Below are positions 51,952 through 60,291 of a stretch of DNA of 64,000 nt, piece by piece (within the stretch, counting starts at the first letter, position 1; each line of letters starts with the position of its first letter). The position numbers were made by a program, and so were the translations under genes. Source of the DNA: Pseudomonas vranovensis DSM 16006 (GTDB lineage Bacteria > Pseudomonadota > Gammaproteobacteria > Pseudomonadales > Pseudomonadaceae); assembly GCF_000425805.1 (NCBI RefSeq), contig NZ_KE384456.1, forward strand, positions 1 to 64,000, in the 5' to 3' direction. A model generated the notes under the pieces. That model had not been told where the DNA came from and ran no database searches. It saw only the letters and a list, made by a program, of their open reading frames with translations.

Positions 51952-53745
51952 ATGTCTGCTGGTTGGCTGCGCGCGTGTGCGCTGGTAATGATAGGACTGT
52001 TCAGTGGCGCCGCGCTGGCCAAGGACAAAACCCCGACGGCCATTGTCGTCGGCGGTGGGCTGGCCGGCCTTACGGCGGCCTATGAACTGCAGGGCAAAGG
52101 CTGGCAGGTCACCTTGCTTGAAGCCAAGTCGGGCATGGGCGGGCGCTCGGGCCTGGCCACCAGCGAGTGGATCGGCAACAGCAAGGCCCAGCCGATCCTC
52201 AACCAGTACTTGGACAGCTTCAAGATCACCACGCTGCCGGCGCCGGAATTCGTGCGTATACCGGGCTACCTGATCGACGGCGAGTATTACACCGCCACTG
52301 ACCTGGCGACCAAGCAGCCGGCCACGGCCGAAGCGCTCAAACGCTACGAAAAGACCTTGGATGACCTGGCGCGCTCGATCGACGACCCGCAGAACCCGGC
52401 AGCCAACAGCACGCTGTTCGCCCTCGACCAACTGAACGTGTCGACCTGGCTGGACAAGCTGCAGTTGCCGACCACCGCTCGCCAACTGATCAACCAGCAG
52501 ATCCGCACCCGCTACGACGAGCCATCGCGCTTGTCACTGCTCTATTTCGCCCAGCAGACCCGCGTCTACCGTGGCGTCGGCGACCGTGACCTGCGTGCTG
52601 CACGCCTGCCGGGTGGCAGCCCGGTGCTTGCCCAGGCTTTCGTCAAGCAGCTCAAGACCATCAAGACCAGCTCGCCGGTCAGCGCCATTATCCAGGATAA
52701 GGACGGCGTCACCGTCAAGGTCGGCAGCGTCGGTTACCAGGCCGACTATGTCGTGTTGGCGGTACCGCTGCGTGCCCTGGCGAAAATCCAGATGACCCCG
52801 GGCCTGGACAGTCAACACCTGGCGGCGCTCAAGGGCACCAACTACGGCTGGCGCGACCAACTGCTGCTCAAGTTCAAGACCCCGGTCTGGGAGCCCCGTG
52901 CCCGTATGTCTGGCGAGATCTTCAGCAACGCCGGTCTCGGCATGCTCTGGATCGAGCCTGCGCTCAAGGGCGGCGCCAACGTTGTGATCAACCTGTCGGG
53001 TGACAACGCCCGCTTGCTGCAAGCCTTTGGTGACAAGCAGATGGTCGATCAGGTGCTGATCCGCCTGCATGCGTTTTATCCACAGGCCCGTGGTTCCTTC
53101 ACTGGCTACGAAGTACGCCGCTACAGCACCGACGCTGGCATGGGCGGTGCTTATCTGGCTTACGGCCCAGGTCAGATCAGCAAGTACTGGCGCCTGTGGG
53201 AGCGCCCGGTGCAGCGTGTAACCTTCGCCGGTGAACACACCGACGCCCTATACCCAGGCACCCTGGAAGGCGCCCTGCGCAGTGGCCAGCGCGCTGCCAG
53301 CCAGGTCCAGGACCTGGCGGCAGGCAAGTCCTTCGACCCAGTCAAGGCGGCAACCGTTGCCGGTGCTGCTGGCGCTGCAGCTGCAGCGAGCAAGGGCAAT
53401 TTCTTCACCAATATGTTCGGTGGTTCGTCCGACAAACCGGCCAAGTCGACCGAGCCTGCCAGGCAGGAAGAGGCCAAGCCAGGGTTGTTCAAGCGTATGT
53501 TCGGGGGTGACGAGAAGCCGGTTGAAAAGCCTGCTGCCAAGCCGGTCGAACCTGCTGCCGCACCCGCTGTGGCACCGGCCGCGCCAGTCGCCCCGGTGGC
53601 CAAGCAGGAGCCGGTCAAGGCGGCGCCTGCCAAGGCTGTGCCGGTAAAAAAACCGGTAGCCAAGGCTGAGCAAAGCAAAAAGACGGCTGCCAAGCCGGCA
53701 CCGGTCAAGAAGCCAGTGGCCAATACCCAGGCCAAGGCGCAATAA
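51952..53745 (+). CDS. Secreted flavin amine oxidase-like protein with histone H1-like tail
   Basis: 597 residues. A signal peptide (WLRACALVMIGLFSGAALA-KDK) without a twin-arginine motif is followed by an FAD amine oxidase domain. The dinucleotide motif VVGGGLAGLTAAYEL, LLEAKSGMGGRSG and the C-terminal flavin motif FAGEHTDALYPGTLEGA are intact. Substrate unknown. From about residue 459 the protein turns into a low-complexity tail. It holds two short MFGG motifs (NFFTNMFGG and GLFKRMFGG), then Ala/Pro/Lys repeats like those of PhaF or histone H1. A REP hairpin follows. ATG 51952 is preferred; frames upstream lack a signal. Confidence 0.85.
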   Translation: MSAGWLRACALVMIGLFSGAALAKDKTPTAIVVGGGLAGLTAAYELQGKGWQVTLLEAKSGMGGRSGLATSEWIGNSKAQPILNQYLDSFKITTLPAPEFVRIPGYLIDGEYYTATDLATKQPATAEALKRYEKTLDDLARSIDDPQNPAANSTLFALDQLNVSTWLDKLQLPTTARQLINQQIRTRYDEPSRLSLLYFAQQTRVYRGVGDRDLRAARLPGGSPVLAQAFVKQLKTIKTSSPVSAIIQDKDGVTVKVGSVGYQADYVVLAVPLRALAKIQMTPGLDSQHLAALKGTNYGWRDQLLLKFKTPVWEPRARMSGEIFSNAGLGMLWIEPALKGGANVVINLSGDNARLLQAFGDKQMVDQVLIRLHAFYPQARGSFTGYEVRRYSTDAGMGGAYLAYGPGQISKYWRLWERPVQRVTFAGEHTDALYPGTLEGALRSGQRAASQVQDLAAGKSFDPVKAATVAGAAGAAAAASKGNFFTNMFGGSSDKPAKSTEPARQEEAKPGLFKRMFGGDEKPVEKPAAKPVEPAAAPAVAPAAPVAPVAKQEPVKAAPAKAVPVKKPVAKAEQSKKTAAKPAPVKKPVANTQAKAQ

Positions 53746-53758
53746 GCGACAGTCTTTA

Positions 53759-53821
53759 TCGCGGGGCAAGCCCGCTCCTACAGGTTTTGTGTGCACTGGT
53801 AGGAGCGGGCTTGCCCCGCGA
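53759..53821. repeat. REP-type hairpin after the amine oxidase-like gene
   Basis: Long arms beginning TCGCGGGGCAAGCCCGCTCC pair with the complement ending at 53821, around a 15-base loop. It begins 14 bases after the stop codon and is a likely terminator or stabiliser. Confidence 0.88.
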
Positions 53822-53890
53822 ACTCTTCATACCTTCCCCCACAGTTAATGTTTCCTTAATTGCGTTGTTACAGAGTACTCATCGTTTTTC

Positions 53891-53932
53891 TCGATATTTC
53901 AAAGCAAAATTTTCCGCTTTAATTCGATATTT
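53891..53932. promoter_or_regulatory. Direct repeats TCGATATTT spaced 33 bases, upstream of cytochrome b561
   Basis: TCGATATTT occurs at 53891-53899 and again at 53924-53932, three helical turns apart. The surrounding 100 bases are much richer in A/T than elsewhere in the window. Between them is AAAGC...GCTTT. Candidate regulator-binding or promoter region for the cytochrome b561-yceI pair. Confidence 0.4.
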
Positions 53933-53974
53933 AACGCGTTAGTCTGTGCACAGTTCTTACAGGGAAACACGGCA

Positions 53975-54526
53975 ATGCAACTGCGAAATTCGCCTTCTCG
54001 TTACGGCTTTGTCAGCATCTTCATGCACTGGGGTGTTGCACTGGCAGTCTTTGGACTGTTCGGACTGGGCCTGTGGATGATGGGGCTGGACTACTACAGC
54101 CCATGGCGCAAAGACGCCCCCGACCTGCACAAGAGCATTGGTCTTGTGCTGCTGGCAGTGATGCTGCTTCGCGTGCTGTGGCGTTTCGTCAGCCCGCCGC
54201 CGCCAGCCTTGCCCAATCACGGCAAATTGACCCGTTTCGCCTCCAAGGCCGGGCATGGTCTGCTGTACCTCGGTTTGTTCGCCGTGATGATCGCCGGCTA
54301 CATGATCTCGACTGCCGATGGCGTGGGTATCCTGGTCTTCGGCCTGTTCGAAGTGCCTGCAGTGGTCAGTAACTTGCCTGACCAGGCTGATGTTGCTGGC
54401 GAGATTCACTTTTACCTGGCCTGGGGCCTGGTGATTTTTGCCGGCCTGCATGGCCTGGCAGCCCTGAAACATCACTTTATCGACCGTGACGCGACCCTCA
54501 AGCGCATGCTGGGCCGCAAAGCTTGA
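53975..54526 (+). CDS. cybB: Cytochrome b561
   Basis: Four-helix di-heme b-type cytochrome of the inner membrane that moves electrons from quinol or to periplasmic partners, 183 residues. Candidate heme histidines lie in FMHWGVAL, DLHKSIGLV, EIHFYLAWG and GLHGLAALKHH. The pair cytochrome b561 plus yceI (33 bases downstream) is common in proteobacteria and suggests quinone-linked work of the two. The upstream region is A/T-rich with direct repeats. Confidence 0.93.
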   Translation: MQLRNSPSRYGFVSIFMHWGVALAVFGLFGLGLWMMGLDYYSPWRKDAPDLHKSIGLVLLAVMLLRVLWRFVSPPPPALPNHGKLTRFASKAGHGLLYLGLFAVMIAGYMISTADGVGILVFGLFEVPAVVSNLPDQADVAGEIHFYLAWGLVIFAGLHGLAALKHHFIDRDATLKRMLGRKA

Positions 54527-54559
54527 TGTTCAACCTCAACTCCAAAAGGATATAGACGC

Positions 54560-55135
54560 ATGTTGAAAAAGACTTTTGCCGCTCTGGCGCTCGGTACCGC
54601 ACTGCTCTCGGCTGGCCAGGCCATGGCGGCAGACTACAAGATCGACAAGGAAGGCCAGCATGCCTTCGTTGACTGGAAAATCAGCCACCTGGGCTACAGC
54701 TTCATCCACGGTACCTTCCGCGACTTCGACGGTACCTTCAGCTGGGATTCGGCCAAGCCTGCCGACAGCAAGATCGCTGTCGACCTGAAAACCGCCAGCC
54801 TGTGGTCCAACCACGCCGAGCGTGACAAGCACATCGCCAGTGCTGACTTCCTCGACGTGAAGAAGTACCCAGAAGCCAAGTTCGTTTCCACCAGCGTCAA
54901 GCCGACCGGCGACAAGACTGCTGACGTGACCGGCGACCTGACCATGCATGGCGTGACCAAGCCTGTGACCTTCAAGGCTGTGTTCAACGGCGAAGGCAAG
55001 GATCCATGGGGCGGTGAGCGCGCAGGCTTCAACGCCAAGACCACGCTCAATCTGAACGATTTCGGCATCAAGGGCCCGGGCGCGACTTCGCAGACTTTGG
55101 ACCTGGATATCTCGATCGAAGGCGTTAAGAAGTAA
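54560..55135 (+). CDS. yceI: YceI family periplasmic lipid/isoprenoid-binding protein
   Basis: Lipocalin-like beta-barrel protein, 191 residues, with signal peptide MLKKTFAALALGTALL...AMA-ADY. YceI relatives bind long isoprenoid quinones. The conserved WKISHLGYSFIHGTFRDFDG and SLWSNHAERDKHI are present. It follows cybB by 33 bases with its own ribosome site (AAAGGA). A long perfect palindrome follows the stop. In P. aeruginosa a relative at the same gene place was reported as a secreted protease (PasP); that is not evident from sequence. Confidence 0.93.
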   Translation: MLKKTFAALALGTALLSAGQAMAADYKIDKEGQHAFVDWKISHLGYSFIHGTFRDFDGTFSWDSAKPADSKIAVDLKTASLWSNHAERDKHIASADFLDVKKYPEAKFVSTSVKPTGDKTADVTGDLTMHGVTKPVTFKAVFNGEGKDPWGGERAGFNAKTTLNLNDFGIKGPGATSQTLDLDISIEGVKK

Positions 55136-55146
55136 TACCGCTCTAC

Positions 55147-55192
55147 GCAGAAACAAGAACGCCGCCCCTAGGGGCGGCGTTCTTGTTTCTGC
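55147..55192. terminator. 46-base perfect palindrome, two-way terminator
   Basis: Every base from 55147 to 55192 pairs about the centre CCCCT|AGGGG. GC-rich inner arms are flanked by AAGAA / TTCTT and AAA / TTT runs, so each strand has a T-rich end. It lies between the convergent yceI and rhlE stops. Confidence 0.92.
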
Positions 55193-55202
55193 TTTTGCTG
55201 GA

Positions 55203-57095
55203 TCAGCGATTGCGTGTCAGCAAAGCAGGTTTCTCGCCACGTGGGCGGCTTGGCAATTGCTCAAGCTGCTCGGCAGTCGGGAAACGGTCGACCTTCGACT
55301 CTTTGTGCATGATCTTCGGTTGCGGCTGGCCTTCACGCGGATTGCGTACGGCCGGCTCGCCCGAGGAGCTGTCACTGGTCGGACGACGATTGCGACCGCC
55401 GCCACCGTCACGGCGCTGCTGGCCGCCGGTGCCGTTACGTGCGCCACCGCGCTTTTCGCCGTTGGCCGAGCCGCCCGTACCGGCGCCGCTGCGTGGGCCA
55501 CTGTTGCGGCCGGTGCCGCCACCGTTGCTGCGTGGTTGACCTGTGCCGGCACCGGCCTGGGCAGGTGCCCCCGGACGACGGTTGCGACCCTGGCCGCCCT
55601 TGTTCTGGTAAGGGCTGACGTAGTCGGCGCGATTTCCGAAATTGTCCACTTCGTCATCCAGGAACTCTTCTGGATCACGGTTGGCCGGTACTGACGGTAC
55701 ACCCGGTTGTGCGGACTGGGACTGGCGTGGCTTCTTGTCGCGCGGTTTGCGGTCCTGGCGGCCACCGGCAGATTTCTCCGCGGTTTTTTCCTTGTCCTTC
55801 TCGCGGCCTTTTTCCTTGCCTTGATCCTTGCCCTTGTCCTTGCGACCACCGTTGTTGGCATTGCTGCCATCGGCGCGCTGGCCACGGCCGCCGCGCGGAT
55901 TGTTCTGCGGACGCTCGCGCACTTCAGGTTTTTCGGCTTCAACCTTGGAGGCATCGAAGCCCATCAGGTCACCGTCCTGGATCTTCTGGCGGGTGACGCG
56001 CTCGATGCTCTTGAGCAGCTTTTCTTCGTCCGGGGCGACCAGCGAGATCGCCTCGCCGGAGCGACCGGCACGGCCAGTACGGCCGATGCGGTGGACGTAG
56101 TCTTCTTCGACGTTGGGCAGTTCGAAGTTGACCACATGCGGCAGCTGGTCGATGTCCAGGCCACGGGCTGCGATGTCAGTGGCGACCATGATGCGCACGG
56201 TGCCGGCCTTGAAGTCGGCCAAGGCCTTGGTGCGTGCGTTCTGGCTCTTGTTGCCGTGGATGGCAGCGGCGGTCAGGCCGTGTTTTTCCAGGTACTCGGC
56301 CAGGCGGTTGGCGCCGTGCTTGGTGCGGGTGAACACCAGCACCTGTTCCCAGGCACCCATGGTGATCAAGTGGGCCAGCAAGGCGCGCTTGTGGCTGGCC
56401 GGCAGGCGGTACACACGCTGTTCGATGCGCTCGACCGTAGTGTTCGGTGGCGTGACTTCGATGCGCTCAGGGTTATGCAGCAGCTTGTCGGCAAGGTCAG
56501 TGATGTCTTTGGAGAAGGTCGCCGAGAACAGCAGGTTCTGGCGCTTGGCCGGCAACCGTGCGAGGACTTTCTTCACATCGTGGATAAAGCCCATGTCGAG
56601 CATGCGGTCGGCTTCGTCCAGGACCAGGATTTCGACGTGGGACAAGTCGACGCTACCCTGGCCGGCGAGGTCCAGCAGGCGGCCTGGGCAGGCGACCAGT
56701 ACGTCGACACCGCGGGACATGGCCTGAACCTGTGGGTTCATGCCGACGCCGCCGAAGATGCAGGCACTGACGAAGTTCAGGTCGCGGGCATAGACTTTGA
56801 AGCTGTCATGTACCTGGGCGGCCAGTTCACGCGTGGGCGTCAGTACCAGAACACGTGGCTGGCGCGGGCCATGACGCTGGGATTTGTCTGGGTGACCACC
56901 TGGGAACAGGCGTTCGAGAATCGGCAAGGCGAAACCACCGGTTTTACCAGTACCTGTCTGGGCGGCGACCATCAGGTCGCGACCTTGCAACACGGCGGGA
57001 ATGGCCCGCTGTTGCACCGGAGTGGGCTGGGTATAGCCCGCTGCCTCGATGGCGCGGACTAGAGCCTCGGAGAGACCGAGGGAAGCAAAGGACAT
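55203..57095 (-). CDS. rhlE: DEAD-box ATP-dependent RNA helicase RhlE
   Basis: RNA helicase of 630 residues. Q motif GYTQPTPVQQRAIP, motif I AAQTGTGKTGG, motif II VLDEADRMLD, motif III FSATF and motif VI HRIGRTGRAGR are all present, with helicase core to about residue 375. The C-terminal 250 residues are low-complexity, first Lys/Glu/Gly-rich (GKDQGKEKGREKDKEK), then Gly/Arg/Asn-rich (RSNGGGTGRNSGPRSG). Such tails bind RNA or help form condensates in relatives. A possible -10 box lies about 210 bases upstream. Confidence 0.95.
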   Translation of the reverse strand: MSFASLGLSEALVRAIEAAGYTQPTPVQQRAIPAVLQGRDLMVAAQTGTGKTGGFALPILERLFPGGHPDKSQRHGPRQPRVLVLTPTRELAAQVHDSFKVYARDLNFVSACIFGGVGMNPQVQAMSRGVDVLVACPGRLLDLAGQGSVDLSHVEILVLDEADRMLDMGFIHDVKKVLARLPAKRQNLLFSATFSKDITDLADKLLHNPERIEVTPPNTTVERIEQRVYRLPASHKRALLAHLITMGAWEQVLVFTRTKHGANRLAEYLEKHGLTAAAIHGNKSQNARTKALADFKAGTVRIMVATDIAARGLDIDQLPHVVNFELPNVEEDYVHRIGRTGRAGRSGEAISLVAPDEEKLLKSIERVTRQKIQDGDLMGFDASKVEAEKPEVRERPQNNPRGGRGQRADGSNANNGGRKDKGKDQGKEKGREKDKEKTAEKSAGGRQDRKPRDKKPRQSQSAQPGVPSVPANRDPEEFLDDEVDNFGNRADYVSPYQNKGGQGRNRRPGAPAQAGAGTGQPRSNGGGTGRNSGPRSGAGTGGSANGEKRGGARNGTGGQQRRDGGGGRNRRPTSDSSSGEPAVRNPREGQPQPKIMHKESKVDRFPTAEQLEQLPSRPRGEKPALLTRNR

Positions 57096-57304
57096 GAGTA
57101 ATCCTGTTCTTAGTGGGGGCTAAGCCCGATGGGATAATCTTGCCTGGCGCGACGGGCATCGGGTGATGCTATCGCGTCCGGTCCAGCAGGGTCTTCAATG
57201 CGCATCCGGAGTGTGGCGGGCGGGCTCTTGGCCGCGCTGTCCTGCCGGTCGGGATGCCTTTTGCAAGACCGAGCGTCCGGGCGTAAGCCTGGCGGGAAGG
57301 CCCG

Positions 57305-57310
57305 AGTATA
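57305..57310 (-). promoter_or_regulatory. Possible -10 box (TATACT) far upstream of rhlE
   Basis: On the - strand GTTATACT lies just after the end of the upstream gene. The 224 bases between it and the rhlE start hold no gene, so transcripts from it would carry a leader of about 200 bases. No good -35 is seen at 17 bases. Confidence 0.35.
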
Positions 57311-57319
57311 ACAGAGCAA

Positions 57320-58105
57320 TCAGGGCGTGCTGTGTTCCTGCTGCTCAACGGCCGTCCGAAAGCCGTCTCCGGCACCGGCATAACGGGCATTCAGGGCAGC
57401 ATAGGCGGGTTCACGCTTGAAGCGGCGCAACTCGGCGGCGAAGCGCTGAACCAGTAGATCCATGCCGACATTGCGGCGCACGGCCAGGTACTGGCTCTGA
57501 CGGCTGACCACCAGTGGCAGCTCGCTGATCTCCTGCTTCAGCCCCATATTGTTGATCATATAGCGCCCGACACGCCGGTCGGTGATCAGCAGATCGATGC
57601 GGCCACGCTGCAGTTTGCCGAAGTTGGCTTCATGGGTGGGGGCAGGTTCGCGGGTGAACAGCGGCGATTCGCTGAATGCCGAGGCGTAGGTGTAGCCGGG
57701 AGAGGTGCCCACCGTCAGACCGCGCAGGTCTTCAAGACTTTTGATCGCGTGGGGACGGGCGTTGGCGTAGAACAGTACGAATTCGACGTCCGACAGCGGT
57801 TCACTGGGGTAATACAGCTGACTGTCGCGCTGTTCAGTCTGGAATATATCCAGAACACCATCAGCCAGGCCTTGCTCGACCATGGCCAGACAGCGCTTCC
57901 AGGGCAGGAACTGCCACTCCACTTCCACGCCAAGGCGCTTGAAGACCTCGGCGGTGACCTCGTAGTCGATGCCTTTGGCCTGACCATTCTCCAGGTACAC
58001 ATAGGGTGCCCAGGGTTCGGTGACGATACGCAGTTTCTCGCCATGGGCCAGGGCACTCAGGCAAGTGAGGAGCAATGCAGTCAGGAGGCGGGCGAAATCG
58101 GGCAT
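57320..58105 (-). CDS. Orphan solute-binding protein (SBP_bac_3 family)
   Basis: 261-residue periplasmic binding protein with signal peptide (MPDFARLLTALLLTCLSALA-HG). The amino-acid-binding fold shows in LRIVTEPWAPYVYLENG, GIDYEVTAEVFKRLG and DGVLDIFQTEQRDSQLYY. No permease or ATPase gene is near, so it may be an orphan receptor or feed a distant transporter. The ATG at 58105 lacks a clear ribosome site. It follows the glycosyltransferase-like gene by 65 bases on the same strand. Confidence 0.85.
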   Translation of the reverse strand: MPDFARLLTALLLTCLSALAHGEKLRIVTEPWAPYVYLENGQAKGIDYEVTAEVFKRLGVEVEWQFLPWKRCLAMVEQGLADGVLDIFQTEQRDSQLYYPSEPLSDVEFVLFYANARPHAIKSLEDLRGLTVGTSPGYTYASAFSESPLFTREPAPTHEANFGKLQRGRIDLLITDRRVGRYMINNMGLKQEISELPLVVSRQSQYLAVRRNVGMDLLVQRFAAELRRFKREPAYAALNARYAGAGDGFRTAVEQQEHSTP

Positions 58106-58170
58106 GGCTGGAGATTACGACGTGTACACGGCTATGGCTAGTAGACGTGAGCAATGCTCCAGCCCAGGCG

Positions 58171-59247
58171 TCAGTGATGTGATCGCCTTAACAGGGATTC
58201 GCGGACCGTGCCGTGCTTTTGACCCAGGCTCAGGCGCATGCCGGGGTGTTCCAGCCACTGCCGAAGTTTTTTCTGGCACAGGGGGTGGCGGGCACTGGCG
58301 TTTTCCAGGGCTTTGTCCCACCAGGCGGGTGCGCAGGCACGGTCGAATTCATTGGGGTAGTCGTAGCAGCCGTACATCAGCTCACGCAGGAACTGGCGCT
58401 GCTCGGCGGGCAAGGTCAGGCTCAGCGCCTTGTAGCCCAGGCGTTGCAGGGCAGGGGGCTTGGGTAGTTGAGCGTTGACCCGTGCCACGTCCTCAAGGGC
58501 CTGGCAACTTAGCGGGGCATGCTGGTGCTTGGCCAGCCAGGCCTGGACCTTGGCCCGGAACAATTGCTTGCGGCTCCAGTAGTGGTGGATCAGGTCGGTA
58601 CACTGGTTGACGTGCATCCGGCGATAGGCCGCAACCGACAGGCAGAACTCCTCCAGGGTGTAGGCCCCGTTGGCATGGGGGTAGTACGTGTCCATCAGGG
58701 CGATGGACTGATCAAGCAGGCTGGCGTCCTCCTGCATCAGGCCGATCACGCCGGAGTTGAGCAACGGCAGGTTGCGGTCGGCCAGCCCGCGTGCTTCAAG
58801 CATCGGCGCGAGGCTTTGAAACAACGGGCATTGGGGGTCGTCGCCGTAATTGGCGCCAATGGCGTTGCACAGCAGGGTGCCTGGCTGAATGCGGCGAAAC
58901 AGCTCCATGGGCGACTGATGAAAGAAAGTGTCGGTGTCGATCAGCACGGCTTTGGGGTAGCTGGCCAGCACCTGGCGCAGGACCACATGCTTGCTTCGAA
59001 AGTGATAGCCGTAGGGTTGGTTCCAGGCTTCGCGGGTTGTGTCATCCAGGGTGTGGACGGTTACCGGCAGGTGCTGGTAAGGCTCGGGGCGGTCACTGTA
59101 GACCTGGATGTCCAGGGCTTCATCAGGCGTTTTTCGCAAGTTGGCCAGGGCGCTGACGATGCTGAACTGTGCTTCTTGATGATAGGTGTGCGGCCCGAAG
59201 ACCAGGTAGACGAGTTGCGGGCGGGCTGAGGCGTGGCCGTGGGTCAT
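58171..59247 (-). CDS. Putative GT-A type glycosyltransferase
   Basis: 358 residues from the ATG at 59247 (MTHGHASARPQLVYLVFG), with a weak ribosome site. The start is not certain. AVLIDTDTFFHQSP has the DxD metal-binding motif of nucleotide-sugar transferases, and LPLLNSGVIGLMQED resembles the substrate loop of glycogenin-like GT families. There is no signal peptide or TM helix, so it is probably cytoplasmic. Substrate unknown. It lies 104 bases after metF with no cell-wall or capsule genes nearby. Confidence 0.65.
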   Translation of the reverse strand: MTHGHASARPQLVYLVFGPHTYHQEAQFSIVSALANLRKTPDEALDIQVYSDRPEPYQHLPVTVHTLDDTTREAWNQPYGYHFRSKHVVLRQVLASYPKAVLIDTDTFFHQSPMELFRRIQPGTLLCNAIGANYGDDPQCPLFQSLAPMLEARGLADRNLPLLNSGVIGLMQEDASLLDQSIALMDTYYPHANGAYTLEEFCLSVAAYRRMHVNQCTDLIHHYWSRKQLFRAKVQAWLAKHQHAPLSCQALEDVARVNAQLPKPPALQRLGYKALSLTLPAEQRQFLRELMYGCYDYPNEFDRACAPAWWDKALENASARHPLCQKKLRQWLEHPGMRLSLGQKHGTVRESLLRRSHH

Positions 59248-59351
59248 GAATGCGCGTAAATCCGTAGGGCAAGAATGCGGAAAAGGCCTTAGCGTAAGCC
59301 AAGACCTTTTCAGCAATCTGCAGCAATTGTTACCAACGGTTTACGGAGCGA

Positions 59352-60197
59352 TCAGCGGGGCAACTTGAGGTTGTTCCAGATCGCCAGGCTAGGCTCGGCC
59401 TGGTTCAGCGTATAGAAGTGAAGGCCCGGTGCGCCGCCTTGCAGCAGTTGTTCGCACATGCGGGTGATCACCTCTTCACCGAAGGCCTGGATGCTCTTGA
59501 CGTCATCGCCGTAGGCTTCCAGTTGCTTGCGGATCCAGCGTGGAATTTCGGCGCCGCAGGCGTCGGAAAAACGTGCCAGCTTGCTGTAGTTGGTGATTGG
59601 CATGATCCCTGGTACCACAGGAATATTCACGCCCAGTTGCTGCACGCGTTCGACGAAGTAGAAGTAGCTGTCGGCGTTGAAGAAGTACTGGGTGATGGCA
59701 CTGTTGGCGCCGGCATTGGCCTTGCGCACGAAGTTGTTCAGGTCATCTTCGAAGTTGCGCGCCTGGGGGTGCATCTCGGGGTAGGCAGCGACTTCGATAT
59801 GGAAGTGGTCACCACTTTCCTGGCGGATGAACTCGACCAGCTCGTTGGCGTACCGCAGTTCGCCACTGGCCATGCCCATGCCCGAAGGCAGGTCGCCGCG
59901 CAGGGCGACGATGCGCTGGATGCCGGCAGCCTTGTACTGGGTCAGTAGGCCGCGCAGGTCGTCCTTGCTGTCACCGACACACGACAGGTGTGGTGCGGCC
60001 GGTACTTTCACTTCGCTTTCCAGCTGCAGCACGGTGTTGAGGGTGCGGTCGCGGGTCGAGCCACCGGCACCGTAGGTGCAGGAGAAGAAATCGGGGTTGT
60101 AGCTGGCCAACTGGCGGGCAGTGGCGAGCAGCTTTTCATGGCCAGCATCGGTCTTGGTCGGGAAGAACTCGAAGCTGTAACGACGCTCTTGGGACAT
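59352..60197 (-). CDS. metF: 5,10-methylenetetrahydrofolate reductase
   Basis: FAD enzyme that makes 5-methyl-THF for methionine synthesis, 281 residues. Family blocks are YSFEFFPTKTDAGHEKL, SCTYGAGGSTRDRT, ALRGDLPSGMGMASG and PGIMPITNYSKLARF. It lies 94 bases after ahcY, so two genes of the methionine/SAM cycle stand together. A terminator separates them, so metF likely also has its own promoter. Confidence 0.97.
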   Translation of the reverse strand: MSQERRYSFEFFPTKTDAGHEKLLATARQLASYNPDFFSCTYGAGGSTRDRTLNTVLQLESEVKVPAAPHLSCVGDSKDDLRGLLTQYKAAGIQRIVALRGDLPSGMGMASGELRYANELVEFIRQESGDHFHIEVAAYPEMHPQARNFEDDLNNFVRKANAGANSAITQYFFNADSYFYFVERVQQLGVNIPVVPGIMPITNYSKLARFSDACGAEIPRWIRKQLEAYGDDVKSIQAFGEEVITRMCEQLLQGGAPGLHFYTLNQAEPSLAIWNNLKLPR

Positions 60198-60247
60198 GGT
60201 GGAATCCTGGTAAACCGATCAAGCAGGCCAGCGTCAGCTGGCATACA

Positions 60248-60284
60248 GAAAAAAGCCGGTGACGCTTTGCAGCGACACCGGCCT
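60248..60284 (-). terminator. Rho-independent terminator after ahcY
   Basis: On the - strand a stem of GCCGGTGTCGC with CACCGGC partners (one mismatch region) is followed by TTTTTT. It begins 8 bases after the ahcY stop and precedes metF. Confidence 0.85.
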
Positions 60285-60291
60285 TGGCCCA

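Noticed and set aside
57163..57420. 85-codon + strand frame between rhlE and the binding-protein gene
   Set aside because: It overlaps the end of the binding-protein gene, has no ribosome site and is likely chance in the rhlE leader.
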